DNA of 41,776 bases. Origin: Candidatus Argoarchaeum ethanivorans. Its GTDB lineage: Archaea > Halobacteriota > Methanosarcinia > Methanosarcinales > EX4572-44. This document shows, piece after piece, positions 1 through 7,685 of this stretch (its first letter is position 1; every line of letters starts with the position of its first letter). A program made the translations under genes and the position numbers. Below the pieces are notes generated by a model that saw only the letters and a program-made list of their open reading frames with translations, did not search any database and was not told the DNA's origin. The stretch covers positions 1-41,776 of the forward strand of contig RPGO01000001.1 in the NCBI GenBank assembly GCA_004193545.1, given 5' to 3'.

Positions 1-354
1 TATCTTGCCGAGGGGGCTGTTGAGTACCAAAAACTTGCCATGCTCTCAAAACCAATGCTTCGCAGTCTTGAAAACACACACCTTGAACGAGAAATAAAAA
101 GAAAGATATGGATTGATTCCCTTGTACATGGCGGATCAAGTTTTGCAGGCTCACTCGTGCCAATTGCACCATTCCTTGTACTGGAAACACATACGCTCGA
201 AGCCTCGATCACATTAAGTATTCTAACGCTTGTATTACTTGGCACATATTCTGGGAGACTTGCCAGGCAAAATATATTGTCTCATATCATACGAATGGTG
301 GGGCTTGGCATAGCCATAGTTGTCATAGTAACGGCACTTGGGTTAGGGCATTAG
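1..354 (+). CDS. CCC1/VIT1-family membrane transporter, C-terminal part
   Basis: The reading frame is open from the first base, so the gene starts outside the window and only about 117 residues are seen. A basic amphipathic stretch leads into HGGSSFAGSLVPIAPF, which resembles the transmembrane signature of CCC1/VIT1 (DUF125) iron/manganese transporters. A second and third hydrophobic span follow, and the chain ends in a short hydrophobic tail. Family members move Fe2+ or Mn2+ across membranes; the substrate here cannot be told. The stop codon lies inside the 3' end of glyS on the other strand, so the two genes converge and overlap by about 32 bp. The family call rests on one motif and membrane topology. 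Confidence 0.7.
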   Translation, partial: YLAEGAVEYQKLAMLSKPMLRSLENTHLEREIKRKIWIDSLVHGGSSFAGSLVPIAPFLVLETHTLEASITLSILTLVLLGTYSGRLARQNILSHIIRMVGLGIAIVVIVTALGLGH

Positions 355-2032
355 AAATCTTCAAATCAATTCCATTGATCGGCACTCGTACCTGTTTCAT
401 CGTATCTCTATCTCTTATAGTTACAGTTTCATCTTTTAGTGTCTCGTAATCAATGGTTATTGCATAAGGTGTGCCAATCTCATCATTTCGCCTGTACCTA
501 CGTCCAATAGTTCCACTATCATCAAATACAGTTTGAATGCCAATTTTCTTAAGCATGGAGACGATTCTGTTTGAAGGTTCGATTAGCTCATCTCTTGTTA
601 ACAGTGGAAGAACAGCAGCCTTTACTGGTGCAATTTTCATTGGAAGCTTGAGTACTACTCTATTTTCATCTTCTACCATCTCTTCAAAGTAGCTGTGCTC
701 AAGAATGGCATAAATTATTCGATCAATCCCAAAACTTGGCTCTATGACATGAGGAACCACGTTTTCGCCACGTATTTCCTCAACACGTCTTTCAATTAAA
801 AATGCCTCACTCCCGAGAGTAATTGCTTCACCACTGACATCAACGGTTGCCGTACCGTTTTTAATATCTCCAGGAGAAATATTTTGAAGAGCGTTGATTA
901 TTTCCCTGGCTTTGTTTTTGAATGTTGGTCCAATGTATGCCATATTTGGCTTTATTTTAACAACATCCTTTTTTTGAGCTGTTTTGTATTCTTTAAATAC
1001 GGTCAATTGTGCCTTGCTCAGCTTCATGTGTGCCTTCAGGTCATAATCAGTTCTATCTGCAATACCAACAACTTCCACCCAACCAAAGCGATCCATGTAT
1101 ACCTCGGCATCCCAGCAGTCAGCAGCATAATGTGCCATCTCATCACTGCGATGCTGTCTTAACCGCAACCGGTGCGGGTCAATACCACAGGCAACGAGAA
1201 ACTCACAGGTCAGGTTGATGTAGTATGCTATACACTCGTGTGCTATGATGCCGCTTGATACTGCTTCATCAAGCTGCATAGTAATTGGCTCATCCCCTTC
1301 TTCCTGCACGTTTGCAGGGTACAATGTGAGTTTTTTCTTTGCTATTTCCTTGAAACTGGGATGGGTTTTATCCACTGGATCAATAAAAATCTCAGCTTCC
1401 GCTTGAGTAAATTCCCGAAGTCGAAGAACACCCTGTCTCGGTGAAATCTCGTTTCGATAGGCTTTTCCTATTTGTGTCGCACCAAAGGGGAGTTTTTCAC
1501 GATAAAATCGCAAAAGCCTTGGAAAATCAACGAACATGCCCTGTGCAGTTTCTGGCCGAAGATATGCTTTGCGTCCTGCTCCAGACCCAATGCTTGTATT
1601 AAACATCAAATTAAAATCATACACTTTATCAAGATTGCCTCCGCACTCCGGGCATCTGATGTTATGCAGTTTGATCAGCCGTTCAAGTTCATCACTCAAT
1701 AATCCATCAGCACCACATATTATATTGTTTATCAGGTGATCTGCCCGGAAAGCTTCACCACATTTGAGGCATTCTGTTAACGGGTCAGAGAACCCGCTCA
1801 CGTGACCAGATGCTACAAATATGTCTTCAATACCAATAGTTGGCGATTCTATCTCAAAAAAGCCTTCCTGTACCACAAAAAAATCTCTCCATATATTTTC
1901 AACACATCGTTTTAGCATAGCTCCGTATGGCCCATAGTCATAAAAGCCAGCAGCACCGCCATATATTTCAAAAGAATTCCATAAAAATCCGCGCCGCTTC
2001 GAGAGTTCAATCACTTTATCATATAAATCCAT
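323..2032 (-). CDS. glyS: Glycyl-tRNA synthetase (class II, archaeal type)
   Basis: This enzyme charges tRNA-Gly with glycine in the cytoplasm. The 569-residue chain begins at MDLYDKVIELSKRRGF and has the usual order: N-terminal GGAAGFYDYGPYGA, a zinc-type insertion with CLKC and CPEC pairs, motif 2 (YRNEISPRQGVLRLREF), motif 3 (FGIDRIIYAILEH) and a C-terminal anticodon-binding domain with DDSGTIGRRYRRNDEIG. I chose the ATG at 2032 over an upstream in-frame ATG because GAGGTG lies 10 nt before it and the upstream extension is not family-like. It is monocistronic as far as can be seen. All class II signature residues look intact, so it should be active. Confidence 0.96.
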   Translation of the reverse strand: MDLYDKVIELSKRRGFLWNSFEIYGGAAGFYDYGPYGAMLKRCVENIWRDFFVVQEGFFEIESPTIGIEDIFVASGHVSGFSDPLTECLKCGEAFRADHLINNIICGADGLLSDELERLIKLHNIRCPECGGNLDKVYDFNLMFNTSIGSGAGRKAYLRPETAQGMFVDFPRLLRFYREKLPFGATQIGKAYRNEISPRQGVLRLREFTQAEAEIFIDPVDKTHPSFKEIAKKKLTLYPANVQEEGDEPITMQLDEAVSSGIIAHECIAYYINLTCEFLVACGIDPHRLRLRQHRSDEMAHYAADCWDAEVYMDRFGWVEVVGIADRTDYDLKAHMKLSKAQLTVFKEYKTAQKKDVVKIKPNMAYIGPTFKNKAREIINALQNISPGDIKNGTATVDVSGEAITLGSEAFLIERRVEEIRGENVVPHVIEPSFGIDRIIYAILEHSYFEEMVEDENRVVLKLPMKIAPVKAAVLPLLTRDELIEPSNRIVSMLKKIGIQTVFDDSGTIGRRYRRNDEIGTPYAITIDYETLKDETVTIRDRDTMKQVRVPINGIDLKISNALTQVPLL

Positions 2033-2059
2033 AGATACACAGCACCTCAAGAATAACAC

Positions 2060-2303
2060 ACACTAACACCGAACCAGTGATTTTGACAATTATCATAGAC
2101 ACAGATTCCACAGAGTTGCACAGATGCTCCCCTAAATCTGTGGTGTGTGGTTCGAGCCGATGTAAAAAACCACGAGAGTTCACAAGATTGACATAAGAAA
2201 TTGAACATAATATAGGGCAGATACATTACCTGAACATCACCGTCGCGGTTAACTTTTTATAGTAATGTAGCTCATTTATTAATGCTTACAGTGCTGTAAT
2301 CTC
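2060..2303. promoter_or_regulatory. Intergenic region with AT-rich promoter-like element
   Basis: This divergent spacer separates glyS from the 78-residue gene. Around 2098-2145 it carries a cacagatt-type repeat followed by an inverted match (ACAGAT to ATCTGT). A T-rich TATA-like element (ctttttata) near 2250-2258 lies about 50 nt before the plus-strand gene and could drive it. No RNA gene or further ORF is visible. Confidence 0.35.
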
Positions 2304-2540
2304 ATGCCAGGTTTAAAGATTTCAAAGGCTTCTTCAGCAAAGGACTCAGAGCCTATCACAATGGCTGTTCATCACTTAATTGGGCTGCCTGTTGCCATGA
2401 GAAGCGTTAATAAAAAAGATATTGTAACTGGTGTGATTATTAATCAACCGGGTAAAAAGATTGATCTGCCAGACTTGTTCAGATCGTATCCTGATATCGC
2501 GCGTGAGGTTCGAGATTGTCTCGATAAATATTTCAAATAA
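2304..2540 (+). CDS. Small hypothetical protein, 78 aa
   Basis: I do not recognise this protein. It starts MPGLKISKASSAKDSEP, is soluble, has no cysteines apart from one near the end, and finishes with an acidic/basic helix (YPDIAREVRDCLDKYF). A possible beta-strand pair with VTGVIINQPGKKIDL sits in the middle. It is followed after 16 bp by the first GH57 gene in the same direction, so they may be co-transcribed. There is no clear ribosome site before the ATG, and a TATA-like element lies about 50 nt upstream. Reality as a gene is supported by its position, direction and natural composition, not by homology. Confidence 0.55.
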   Translation: MPGLKISKASSAKDSEPITMAVHHLIGLPVAMRSVNKKDIVTGVIINQPGKKIDLPDLFRSYPDIAREVRDCLDKYFK

Positions 2541-2556
2541 ATTCCGGATGTGTTTT

Positions 2557-3630
2557 ATGAAAGCTGTCTGTTTGTGTTTTCAGGTGCATCAGCCGTTTAG
2601 GGTTAGATGGTATTGGCCGCGGGAAGGCTACAGCAGGGATGCTGCGTCTGTTGATCTCTATTTTGACCAGGCTTTTAACTACTCTGTTTTTGAGAAGGTG
2701 TGCAGGGGTTATATTCAATCCAATAAGGTGGTTGGAGATACGAAGCTTGTCTGCACATTTAACCTATCAGGAACCTTGTTTGATCAGTGCAAGTGGCATC
2801 CACAACTGATCGATTCGTTTAAAAAACTTAAAGGAGCAGGTGTCGAGTTTGCCTCGTCACCGTATTATAATTCGCTCTCTTCTCTTTTTGAAAGAGAAGA
2901 TGAGTTTGTGCGGCAGGTTAAAATGCACAAGGATGCTCTTTTAAGAAACCTTGGCGTTACAAGTACTTCTTTTATTAATACCGAGCTTGTGCATAATGCA
3001 ACCATTGCATGCTGCCTCTCAAAGCTTGGTTTTTCAGCGGCTGTGTCTGAAGGTAGTGACAATCTCGGGGATCAGTGCTGTTACGTTTTTGATGATGGTA
3101 ACATTCCTTTTCTGCTGCGGCATCGAGGGTTGAGTGAGGATGTCCAGTTTCGTTTTTCTGATACGAACTGGTCTGAGTACCCGTTAACTGCAAAGAAATT
3201 TGTGCAGTGGATTGATTCGATGAAAGGAGACGTGCTAACTCTTTACATGGATTATGCCAGTTTTGGAGCGCAAGAGCGCGGAAGTTCTTCGCTTGAATTT
3301 CTTTCCAATCTCTCTGATGAATTCTCTCTCCACGGCATTGAGTTATTAACAGTTGCTGACGCAGTATCCACGTTTGAAGCATCCTCTTACGAGGGAGATA
3401 TGAATTTTTCTCGTTTTGATCTCAAACACTGCCTTTCAAATCATATGCAGTATGTGTACTTCAATGAATTAAAACGCCTCTGTGACTTGCATTTTGTGCG
3501 GGATAATATTTTTGGATATTTGCAGCAGGTGGATATTCTCTCTACGATGGGTACAACTAAGCCGCACCCATTCGATTCTGCAGTCAATGTGTTTTCAATT
3601 CTTTCGGATTATGCACGGAGGAGGGTCTAA
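2557..3630 (+). CDS. Divergent GH57 glycoside hydrolase-like protein
   Basis: The start was set at MKAVCLCFQVHQPFRVRWYW, the natural beginning of GH57 alpha-amylase/glucanotransferase domains with their HQP motif 1; an in-frame ATG three codons upstream is an alternative. The chain is 357 residues. The glutamate of motif 3 (INTELV, about residue 143), the family's nucleophile position, is present. In motif 4 the aspartate (about residue 232) is kept, but the usual DYETFGEHQ reads DYASFGAQE. Motif 2 lacks the DET triplet seen in its neighbour. The gene is a tandem paralogue of the next one and ends 4 bp before its start. It may act on different sugars, or serve as a non-catalytic partner; the sequence cannot decide. 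Confidence 0.8.
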   Translation: MKAVCLCFQVHQPFRVRWYWPREGYSRDAASVDLYFDQAFNYSVFEKVCRGYIQSNKVVGDTKLVCTFNLSGTLFDQCKWHPQLIDSFKKLKGAGVEFASSPYYNSLSSLFEREDEFVRQVKMHKDALLRNLGVTSTSFINTELVHNATIACCLSKLGFSAAVSEGSDNLGDQCCYVFDDGNIPFLLRHRGLSEDVQFRFSDTNWSEYPLTAKKFVQWIDSMKGDVLTLYMDYASFGAQERGSSSLEFLSNLSDEFSLHGIELLTVADAVSTFEASSYEGDMNFSRFDLKHCLSNHMQYVYFNELKRLCDLHFVRDNIFGYLQQVDILSTMGTTKPHPFDSAVNVFSILSDYARRRV

Positions 3631-3634
3631 ACTT

Positions 3635-4849
3635 TTGCGGTCTGTTTGTTTTTATTTTCAGGTGCATCAGCCTTATCGTCTCAGGTGGTTCTGGCCAGAT
3701 AACCGCTCTTCTTTTGACCGGTACTTTGACGACCACATCAATAAGACGTTACTCAAAAAGGTTTCATCCAAGTGTTACTGGCCTGCTAATAAACTGATTC
3801 TGGAGTTAATCGATGAACACTCCAAAGAGTTTAAGGTGAGTTATTCTGTCACCGGCACGTTAATTAACCAGTTGCAGCGATGGGACAAAGACCTTCTTGA
3901 AACCTTTGTGCAGATGGCAGATTCTGGTTGTGTTGAGTTCATTGATGAGACATATTATCATTCTCTATCTGGTTTGTTTGAATCAAAAGACGAGTTTAGA
4001 GAGCAAATACACGAGCACAATGCACTGATACAGGATGAGTTTCGTTATGCTCCAAAGGTGTTTAGAAACACCGAGGTATTGTATAATAATTCCATTGCTC
4101 GCGCAGTGTCAGGTCTTGGTTACAAGGCAATATTGACTGAAGGCATCGAGCATGCATTAAACAATCGCTCACCAAACTATGTGTATACAGCTTCCAAGAC
4201 TAACCTATCCGTATTGTTTCGAAACTATCGGTTGAGTGATGATATCGCTTATCGTTTCTCAGCACGATGGTGGAGTGAGTATCCGCTTACTGCTGATAAA
4301 TGGGCTCACTGGGTATCTTCTGCCGAGGGAGACACGTTTAATATCTTTATGGATTATGAGACATTTGGAGAGCATCAATGGACAGACACTGGAATATTTG
4401 AGTTTCTAAGACACCTGCCAGACGAAGTGCTTTCTGCCGGTTTAAGCTTTAACACGCCTTCAGAGGTTGTATCCATGTATCCTTCTCACGGTGAGATTGA
4501 TGTTGGCGATTTTTCCACGATCTCATGGGCAGATATGGAACGCGACACCAGTGCATGGCTTGGAAACGACATGCAGCGAAGGTGTTTTGAGGAGATAAAG
4601 CTTCTTGAGCCGTATGTGAAAATGACCGGAGACGATGAGTTGATCAGAATCTGGCGGTATCTGCAAACCTCGGATCACTATTATTATATGTGCACCAAGT
4701 GGCTTTCTGATGGCGATGTTCATTCTTATTTCAGTATTCACAATTCGCCTTTTGATGCAGCAGTTAATTTTATGGCAGCAGTAATCGATTTCAAGCTCAA
4801 GGTTTTTAAGAAGCTACACGACCACACAACTTCGTTGTGCGGAAAATAA
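3635..4849 (+). CDS. GH57 family alpha-amylase-like glycoside hydrolase
   Basis: This is a 404-residue GH57 domain protein, expected to hydrolyse or transfer alpha-glucans in the cytoplasm (no signal peptide). Motif 1 is FQVHQPYRLRWFW, motif 2 GCVEFIDETYYHSL, the motif 3 nucleophile Glu lies at about residue 147 (RNTEVLY), and motif 4 is FMDYETFGEHQW with the acid/base Asp at about 240. I chose a TTG start at 3635 because GGAGGAGGG lies 9 nt upstream and translation then begins with the family-typical RSVCFYFQVHQPYR; the ATG at 3611 would overlap the preceding gene. The last eight residues (HTTSLCGK) are encoded by one of the small palindromes described below, so the natural C-terminus may have been rewritten. 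Confidence 0.88.
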   Translation: MRSVCFYFQVHQPYRLRWFWPDNRSSFDRYFDDHINKTLLKKVSSKCYWPANKLILELIDEHSKEFKVSYSVTGTLINQLQRWDKDLLETFVQMADSGCVEFIDETYYHSLSGLFESKDEFREQIHEHNALIQDEFRYAPKVFRNTEVLYNNSIARAVSGLGYKAILTEGIEHALNNRSPNYVYTASKTNLSVLFRNYRLSDDIAYRFSARWWSEYPLTADKWAHWVSSAEGDTFNIFMDYETFGEHQWTDTGIFEFLRHLPDEVLSAGLSFNTPSEVVSMYPSHGEIDVGDFSTISWADMERDTSAWLGNDMQRRCFEEIKLLEPYVKMTGDDELIRIWRYLQTSDHYYYMCTKWLSDGDVHSYFSIHNSPFDAAVNFMAAVIDFKLKVFKKLHDHTTSLCGK

Positions 4850-5125
4850 CCAGTAACTGCACAACTTCGTTGTGCAGAAACGCACACTCCGTGTGCGAGA
4901 ATAACTCTCGATTGCGAGAAGCACTGTACAACTCCGTTGTGTAGAAAACTAGTAACTCTCGACTACGAAGTAGTCGAGTGCGTTAGCAATCGAGTGCAGC
5001 AAATACAATACCGGTAACCTTTAATTCTCGAGTGCGTTAGCAATCGAGTGCAGCAAATACAATACCGGTAACCTTTAATTCTCGAGTGCGTTAGCAATCG
5101 AGTGCGTTAGGAATCAAGTTGTGCA
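4825..5125. repeat. Cluster of small palindromes (hairpin repeat locus)
   Basis: At least six short palindromes with 3-nt loops are packed here. Examples are arm CTGCACAAC with loop TTC (4857-4877), CGCACAC with TCC (4881-4897), CTGTACAAC with TCC (imperfect, 4924-4944) and CTCGACTAC with GAA (4958-4978). Imperfect CTCGAGTGC-type copies follow up to about 5115. The first palindrome (4825-4839) lies in the last codons of the GH57 gene. Similar units recur at 6483, 6517, 20451, 28284 and 28335. The region has no credible ORF. It could act as a transcript 3' end, as a protein-binding array or as mobile REP-like sequence. Confidence 0.8.
4975..5102. repeat. 54-bp tandem repeat, about 2.4 copies
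   Basis: The hexamer cgttag recurs at 4981, 5035 and 5089, exactly 54 bp apart. The unit between them (imperfect CTCGAGTGC palindrome, then gcagcaaatacaataccgg and a T-rich stretch) is repeated without visible change. It is a direct duplication inside the hairpin cluster and points to slippage or unequal exchange. Confidence 0.9.
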
Positions 5126-5195
5126 GTTTCTTAAATGGTGCCGCTGAACTAAAGAAATCAAAGAAGGTTTTCGGGGATACTGGATAAAGCGAGTA

Positions 5196-5203
5196 CTTAT
5201 ATA
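5196..5203 (+). promoter_or_regulatory. TATA box of the thioredoxin-ccdA operon
   Basis: cttatata is centred about 27 nt upstream of the GTG at 5228. This is the expected distance from an archaeal TATA box to a transcription start, so the transcript is probably leaderless. Confidence 0.6.
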
Positions 5204-5227
5204 CTGTCATCACGATGCAAACAAAAG

Positions 5228-5740
5228 GTGATTAAAATTAAAGGAAAATTTGTTCTCATTCTCGCAGTGCTGCTCCTGTCGATGTGCCACGTGGTAGCGA
5301 GTGCACAGCCGGTGATAAAGTGGCACACCCAAGAGGAAGGTATCCAGATTGCAGAATCTCAAAACAAATTGGAAATGATCTTTTTTGAATCTGACAGTTG
5401 TCCAGCGTGCATAAAGCAGAAGGAGGTATTTACAGATGCACAGGTAATTGACATGTCTAAAAATTTTGTTCCAATTGCCGGGTCACAACAGCTTGCAGGA
5501 CAATATGGCATTCGCTACATCCCAACGATTGTGTTCACGAACTTACAGGGAGAAGAGGTTTCCCGCTTGGTTGGATATCATGATTCTAATACGCTGGTAA
5601 AAGAGATGCAACAGGTACTTAAATTACCTGATCCATCGCAAAAGCAGGGGCAGTCACAAACACCTGGATTTGGCGTAATCGCTGCAATAATAGGGATCTT
5701 TATGTGCTGGCTCCGGCTTAAGCGGGGATATAAAAAATGA
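5228..5740 (+). CDS. Secreted, membrane-anchored thioredoxin-like protein
   Basis: An N-terminal signal peptide or anchor (KGKFVLILAVLLLSMCHVVA) is followed by a thioredoxin fold with the redox motif CPAC at about residues 58-61 and the cis-proline in YIPT at about 99. A C-terminal membrane span (FGVIAAIIGIFMCW) ends in a basic tail. The protein should handle disulfides or haem-type thiols outside the membrane, reduced by the CcdA partner. The start is GTG at 5228, consistent with a leaderless transcript; AGGTGAT also overlaps the GTG, so a rare downstream start cannot be excluded. The stop overlaps the ccdA start (ATGA), so translation is probably coupled. Confidence 0.85.
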   Translation: MIKIKGKFVLILAVLLLSMCHVVASAQPVIKWHTQEEGIQIAESQNKLEMIFFESDSCPACIKQKEVFTDAQVIDMSKNFVPIAGSQQLAGQYGIRYIPTIVFTNLQGEEVSRLVGYHDSNTLVKEMQQVLKLPDPSQKQGQSQTPGFGVIAAIIGIFMCWLRLKRGYKK

Positions 5741-6396
5741 TGGCGGCGCCATCGCCATTTATTGCCTTCTTCTTTGGTGTATTAAGCGTTTTATCACCCT
5801 GCGTACTTCCGGTGATCCCGCTGATTGCAGCATACTCAACCAAGTCGAGTAAATTTATACCAATTACAATAGTTATTGGGCTCTCCATCTCATTTGCTGC
5901 GATGGGTGTGCTTGCTTCTGCTTTTGGCTCGGTATTTCAGCAGTATCAAACTATACTTTATATTACCGGTGGGATTCTGATTGTATTTCTCGGCATATAT
6001 ATGATATTTGATGTGATAGAACAAAAAATTCGTGCACTTGTGCCAGACACAGGAACCGGTGTAATCAGGAGACTTTCTGCGACCAACGTTGGGGGAGTGG
6101 CGGGGGGTTTCGTACTCGGTTTTTCGCTTGGTATTGTCTGGACACCCTGCATCGGTCCAATACTTGGTGCGATACTTACAATGGTAGCAGTGGAAGGAGA
6201 CATACTTTATGGGGGCTTCCTTTTAGTTATCTATTCGCTGGGCCTGGGGCTGCCCCTTCTTGTGATTGCATACACCTCACGTTTCACATTAAAACCGTTT
6301 ATTAAATACAGTTTGATTATCAGGAGAGTTTCCGGGATTGTACTGGTGCTGGCAGGACTTTATTTTATATCCAGTTATCTTTTCCTGTTTTTTTAA
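5737..6396 (+). CDS. ccdA: CcdA-like thiol/disulfide transmembrane electron carrier
   Basis: This 219-residue, six-span membrane protein has the two family cysteines in the signatures LSPCVLP (about residue 22) and WTPCIGP (about residue 137). CcdA/DsbD-type proteins pass electrons from cytoplasmic thioredoxin across the membrane to an outside thioredoxin-like protein, here almost certainly the preceding gene. The ATG at 5737 overlaps that gene's stop. The length is normal for CcdA. Haem-linked cytochrome c maturation is a common use, but no such genes are in the window. The chain ends in SSYLFLFF with a T-rich tract at the stop. Confidence 0.92.
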   Translation: MMAAPSPFIAFFFGVLSVLSPCVLPVIPLIAAYSTKSSKFIPITIVIGLSISFAAMGVLASAFGSVFQQYQTILYITGGILIVFLGIYMIFDVIEQKIRALVPDTGTGVIRRLSATNVGGVAGGFVLGFSLGIVWTPCIGPILGAILTMVAVEGDILYGGFLLVIYSLGLGLPLLVIAYTSRFTLKPFIKYSLIIRRVSGIVLVLAGLYFISSYLFLFF

Positions 6397-6482
6397 CGTA
6401 TAAGAAAATATAAATGCACCTCGTTCTATTGCTACTGAACTTTGATACATGGTGAGAATACATTACACGTTATTTTCTTGCA

Positions 6483-6537
6483 CTCGACTACTTCGTAGTC
6501 AAGAGTGACCAGTTTTCTACACAACGAAGTTGTGCAG
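6483..6537. repeat. Two 21-nt palindromes between convergent operons
   Basis: One unit has arm CTCGACTAC, loop TTC and a right arm with one mismatch (6483-6503). The second has arm CTACACAAC with loop GAA and one mismatch (6517-6537). They have the same 9-3-9 layout as the 4.9-kb cluster and lie between ccdA and the converging FtsZ-like operon, where they could form transcript ends for both strands. Confidence 0.8.
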
Positions 6538-6659
6538 TGCTGAGGTGCCATTGTTAATAGCGAGAGTGGTTGTGATCAAGGAGGTGTGGTTGACTTTATA
6601 CTCGCCCAAATCCATCTTCATTCAAATTTGAGTATGAAGAATGTGTGTTACATTCCTTA

Positions 6660-7421
6660 CTACACCACAGGGTTGGCATCATTATCGATTTCACTGGAAT
6701 TTTCAGGCATGTCTTCTATTGAACTTCCCCAGATCACATCCGAAAGATTGTCAGAATCATAACTGTGTACACTGACCATCTTCGTGATCTCAACGCGTCT
6801 CTTTGTCTTTCCTATCCACTTCAGCGGTAAAACCCACTTATCCATGAGTTTGTTTTCAAGTGTTCCTACCAAAAACGTTGGCGACTTGAAAAAGACTGAA
6901 AATTGACTGTAGTTCAGTTCCTTGTTTTTATCTGCAAAATCAAAGAGCGATTGCTGGAGGACAAAACCCTCCTGCTCCAATTCGCATATTAGATCTGCTT
7001 CATTCACATCCCCTGAACCTATATTAAACGATTTGAAAGAAAGAGAGGAAATAGAACCAGGTAGGTACTCTCTTGCTCTTATCCCATCCACGATAGTGCC
7101 AAGTGACCTGAAGATGATCTTTCGTGACTGGTACCACTTTGTGGCGTTCATGCTGTTGTCGCAGAGTATTGTAAGAAACGCACTCTTAAAGAGGCTCTCT
7201 AACTTTTCATAGTCGGTCTCCTGCACAGGGTTTTCTGACACCAGCACAACGTCTATCGATTCTCTTCCATGTATTGCATCACGTAGTAAGTCGATATCGC
7301 TGGAAATTCTCGCATCTATCACGACGATCCTCGGCCCTTCACCAAGTGTTCCCGGAGTCCCTTCCAGCCAGTCCAGCGTTTGTTTCAGGCTATCCTTCGC
7401 ACGGAGTAAGTTGAATTTCAT
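6660..7421 (-). CDS. Unknown 253-aa protein, last gene of the FtsZ-like operon
   Basis: No family is recognised. The N-terminal third holds a possible Rossmann-like strand-helix pattern (PRIVVIDARISS, IDVVLVSENPV, AFLTILCDNS), the middle is helical, and the tail is acidic (EDMPENSSEIDNDANPVV). No signal peptide or membrane span is visible, so it is probably cytoplasmic. It starts 11 bp after the small tail-anchored gene and closes a four-gene operon. Its invariable direction and tight spacing suggest it works with the FtsZ-like protein, perhaps as an adaptor or regulator; that is inference only. Confidence 0.75.
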   Translation of the reverse strand: MKFNLLRAKDSLKQTLDWLEGTPGTLGEGPRIVVIDARISSDIDLLRDAIHGRESIDVVLVSENPVQETDYEKLESLFKSAFLTILCDNSMNATKWYQSRKIIFRSLGTIVDGIRAREYLPGSISSLSFKSFNIGSGDVNEADLICELEQEGFVLQQSLFDFADKNKELNYSQFSVFFKSPTFLVGTLENKLMDKWVLPLKWIGKTKRRVEITKMVSVHSYDSDNLSDVIWGSSIEDMPENSSEIDNDANPVV

Positions 7422-7432
7422 TTTATGAGGCT

Positions 7433-7675
7433 CTATTTTATAAATATATAGTATATAAGTATCATTAAAATTATTACTAATAATAGCACAACGAACCCCT
7501 CAAGAAACGTCGATTTTGGTCTGACAAAGATGTGAGTTCCCTCGGGTCCTACCTCCATCAGTACGATTTCATCACCTGGCTTCAATCGTGTGACGGCTTC
7601 TTCCAACTCCGATGGAGTGAGTAGCGTGCTAACGTCTTCTTCTTTTTTCCCAAATAGCTTTCCAAGAGTTCCCAT
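7433..7675 (-). CDS. Small tail-anchored membrane protein, 80 aa
   Basis: A soluble N-terminal domain (LTPSELEEAVTRLKPGDEI, then short beta strands VLMEVGPEGTHIFVRPK) is followed by one hydrophobic span of about 22 residues at the extreme C-terminus (VVLLLVIILMILIYYIFIK). This is tail-anchored topology, with the soluble part in the cytoplasm. AGGTGAT lies 3 nt before the ATG. It sits 10 bp after the FtsZ-like gene, so a role in tethering that protein to the membrane, like ZipA or SepF in other systems, is an attractive guess. It shows no similarity to those proteins that I can see. Confidence 0.8.
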   Translation of the reverse strand: MGTLGKLFGKKEEDVSTLLTPSELEEAVTRLKPGDEIVLMEVGPEGTHIFVRPKSTFLEGFVVLLLVIILMILIYYIFIK

Positions 7676-7685
7676 CTTATCACCT

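Noticed and set aside
884-1162. Plus-strand ORFs inside glyS
   Set aside because: They are antisense shadows of a clearly real synthetase gene.
2975-3382. 135-aa minus-strand ORF inside the first GH57 gene
   Set aside because: It is antisense to a recognisable GH57 domain and shows no family features.
4975-5102. CRISPR-like direct repeats
   Set aside because: The 54-bp units are adjacent tandem copies with no unique spacers, and no cas genes are near.
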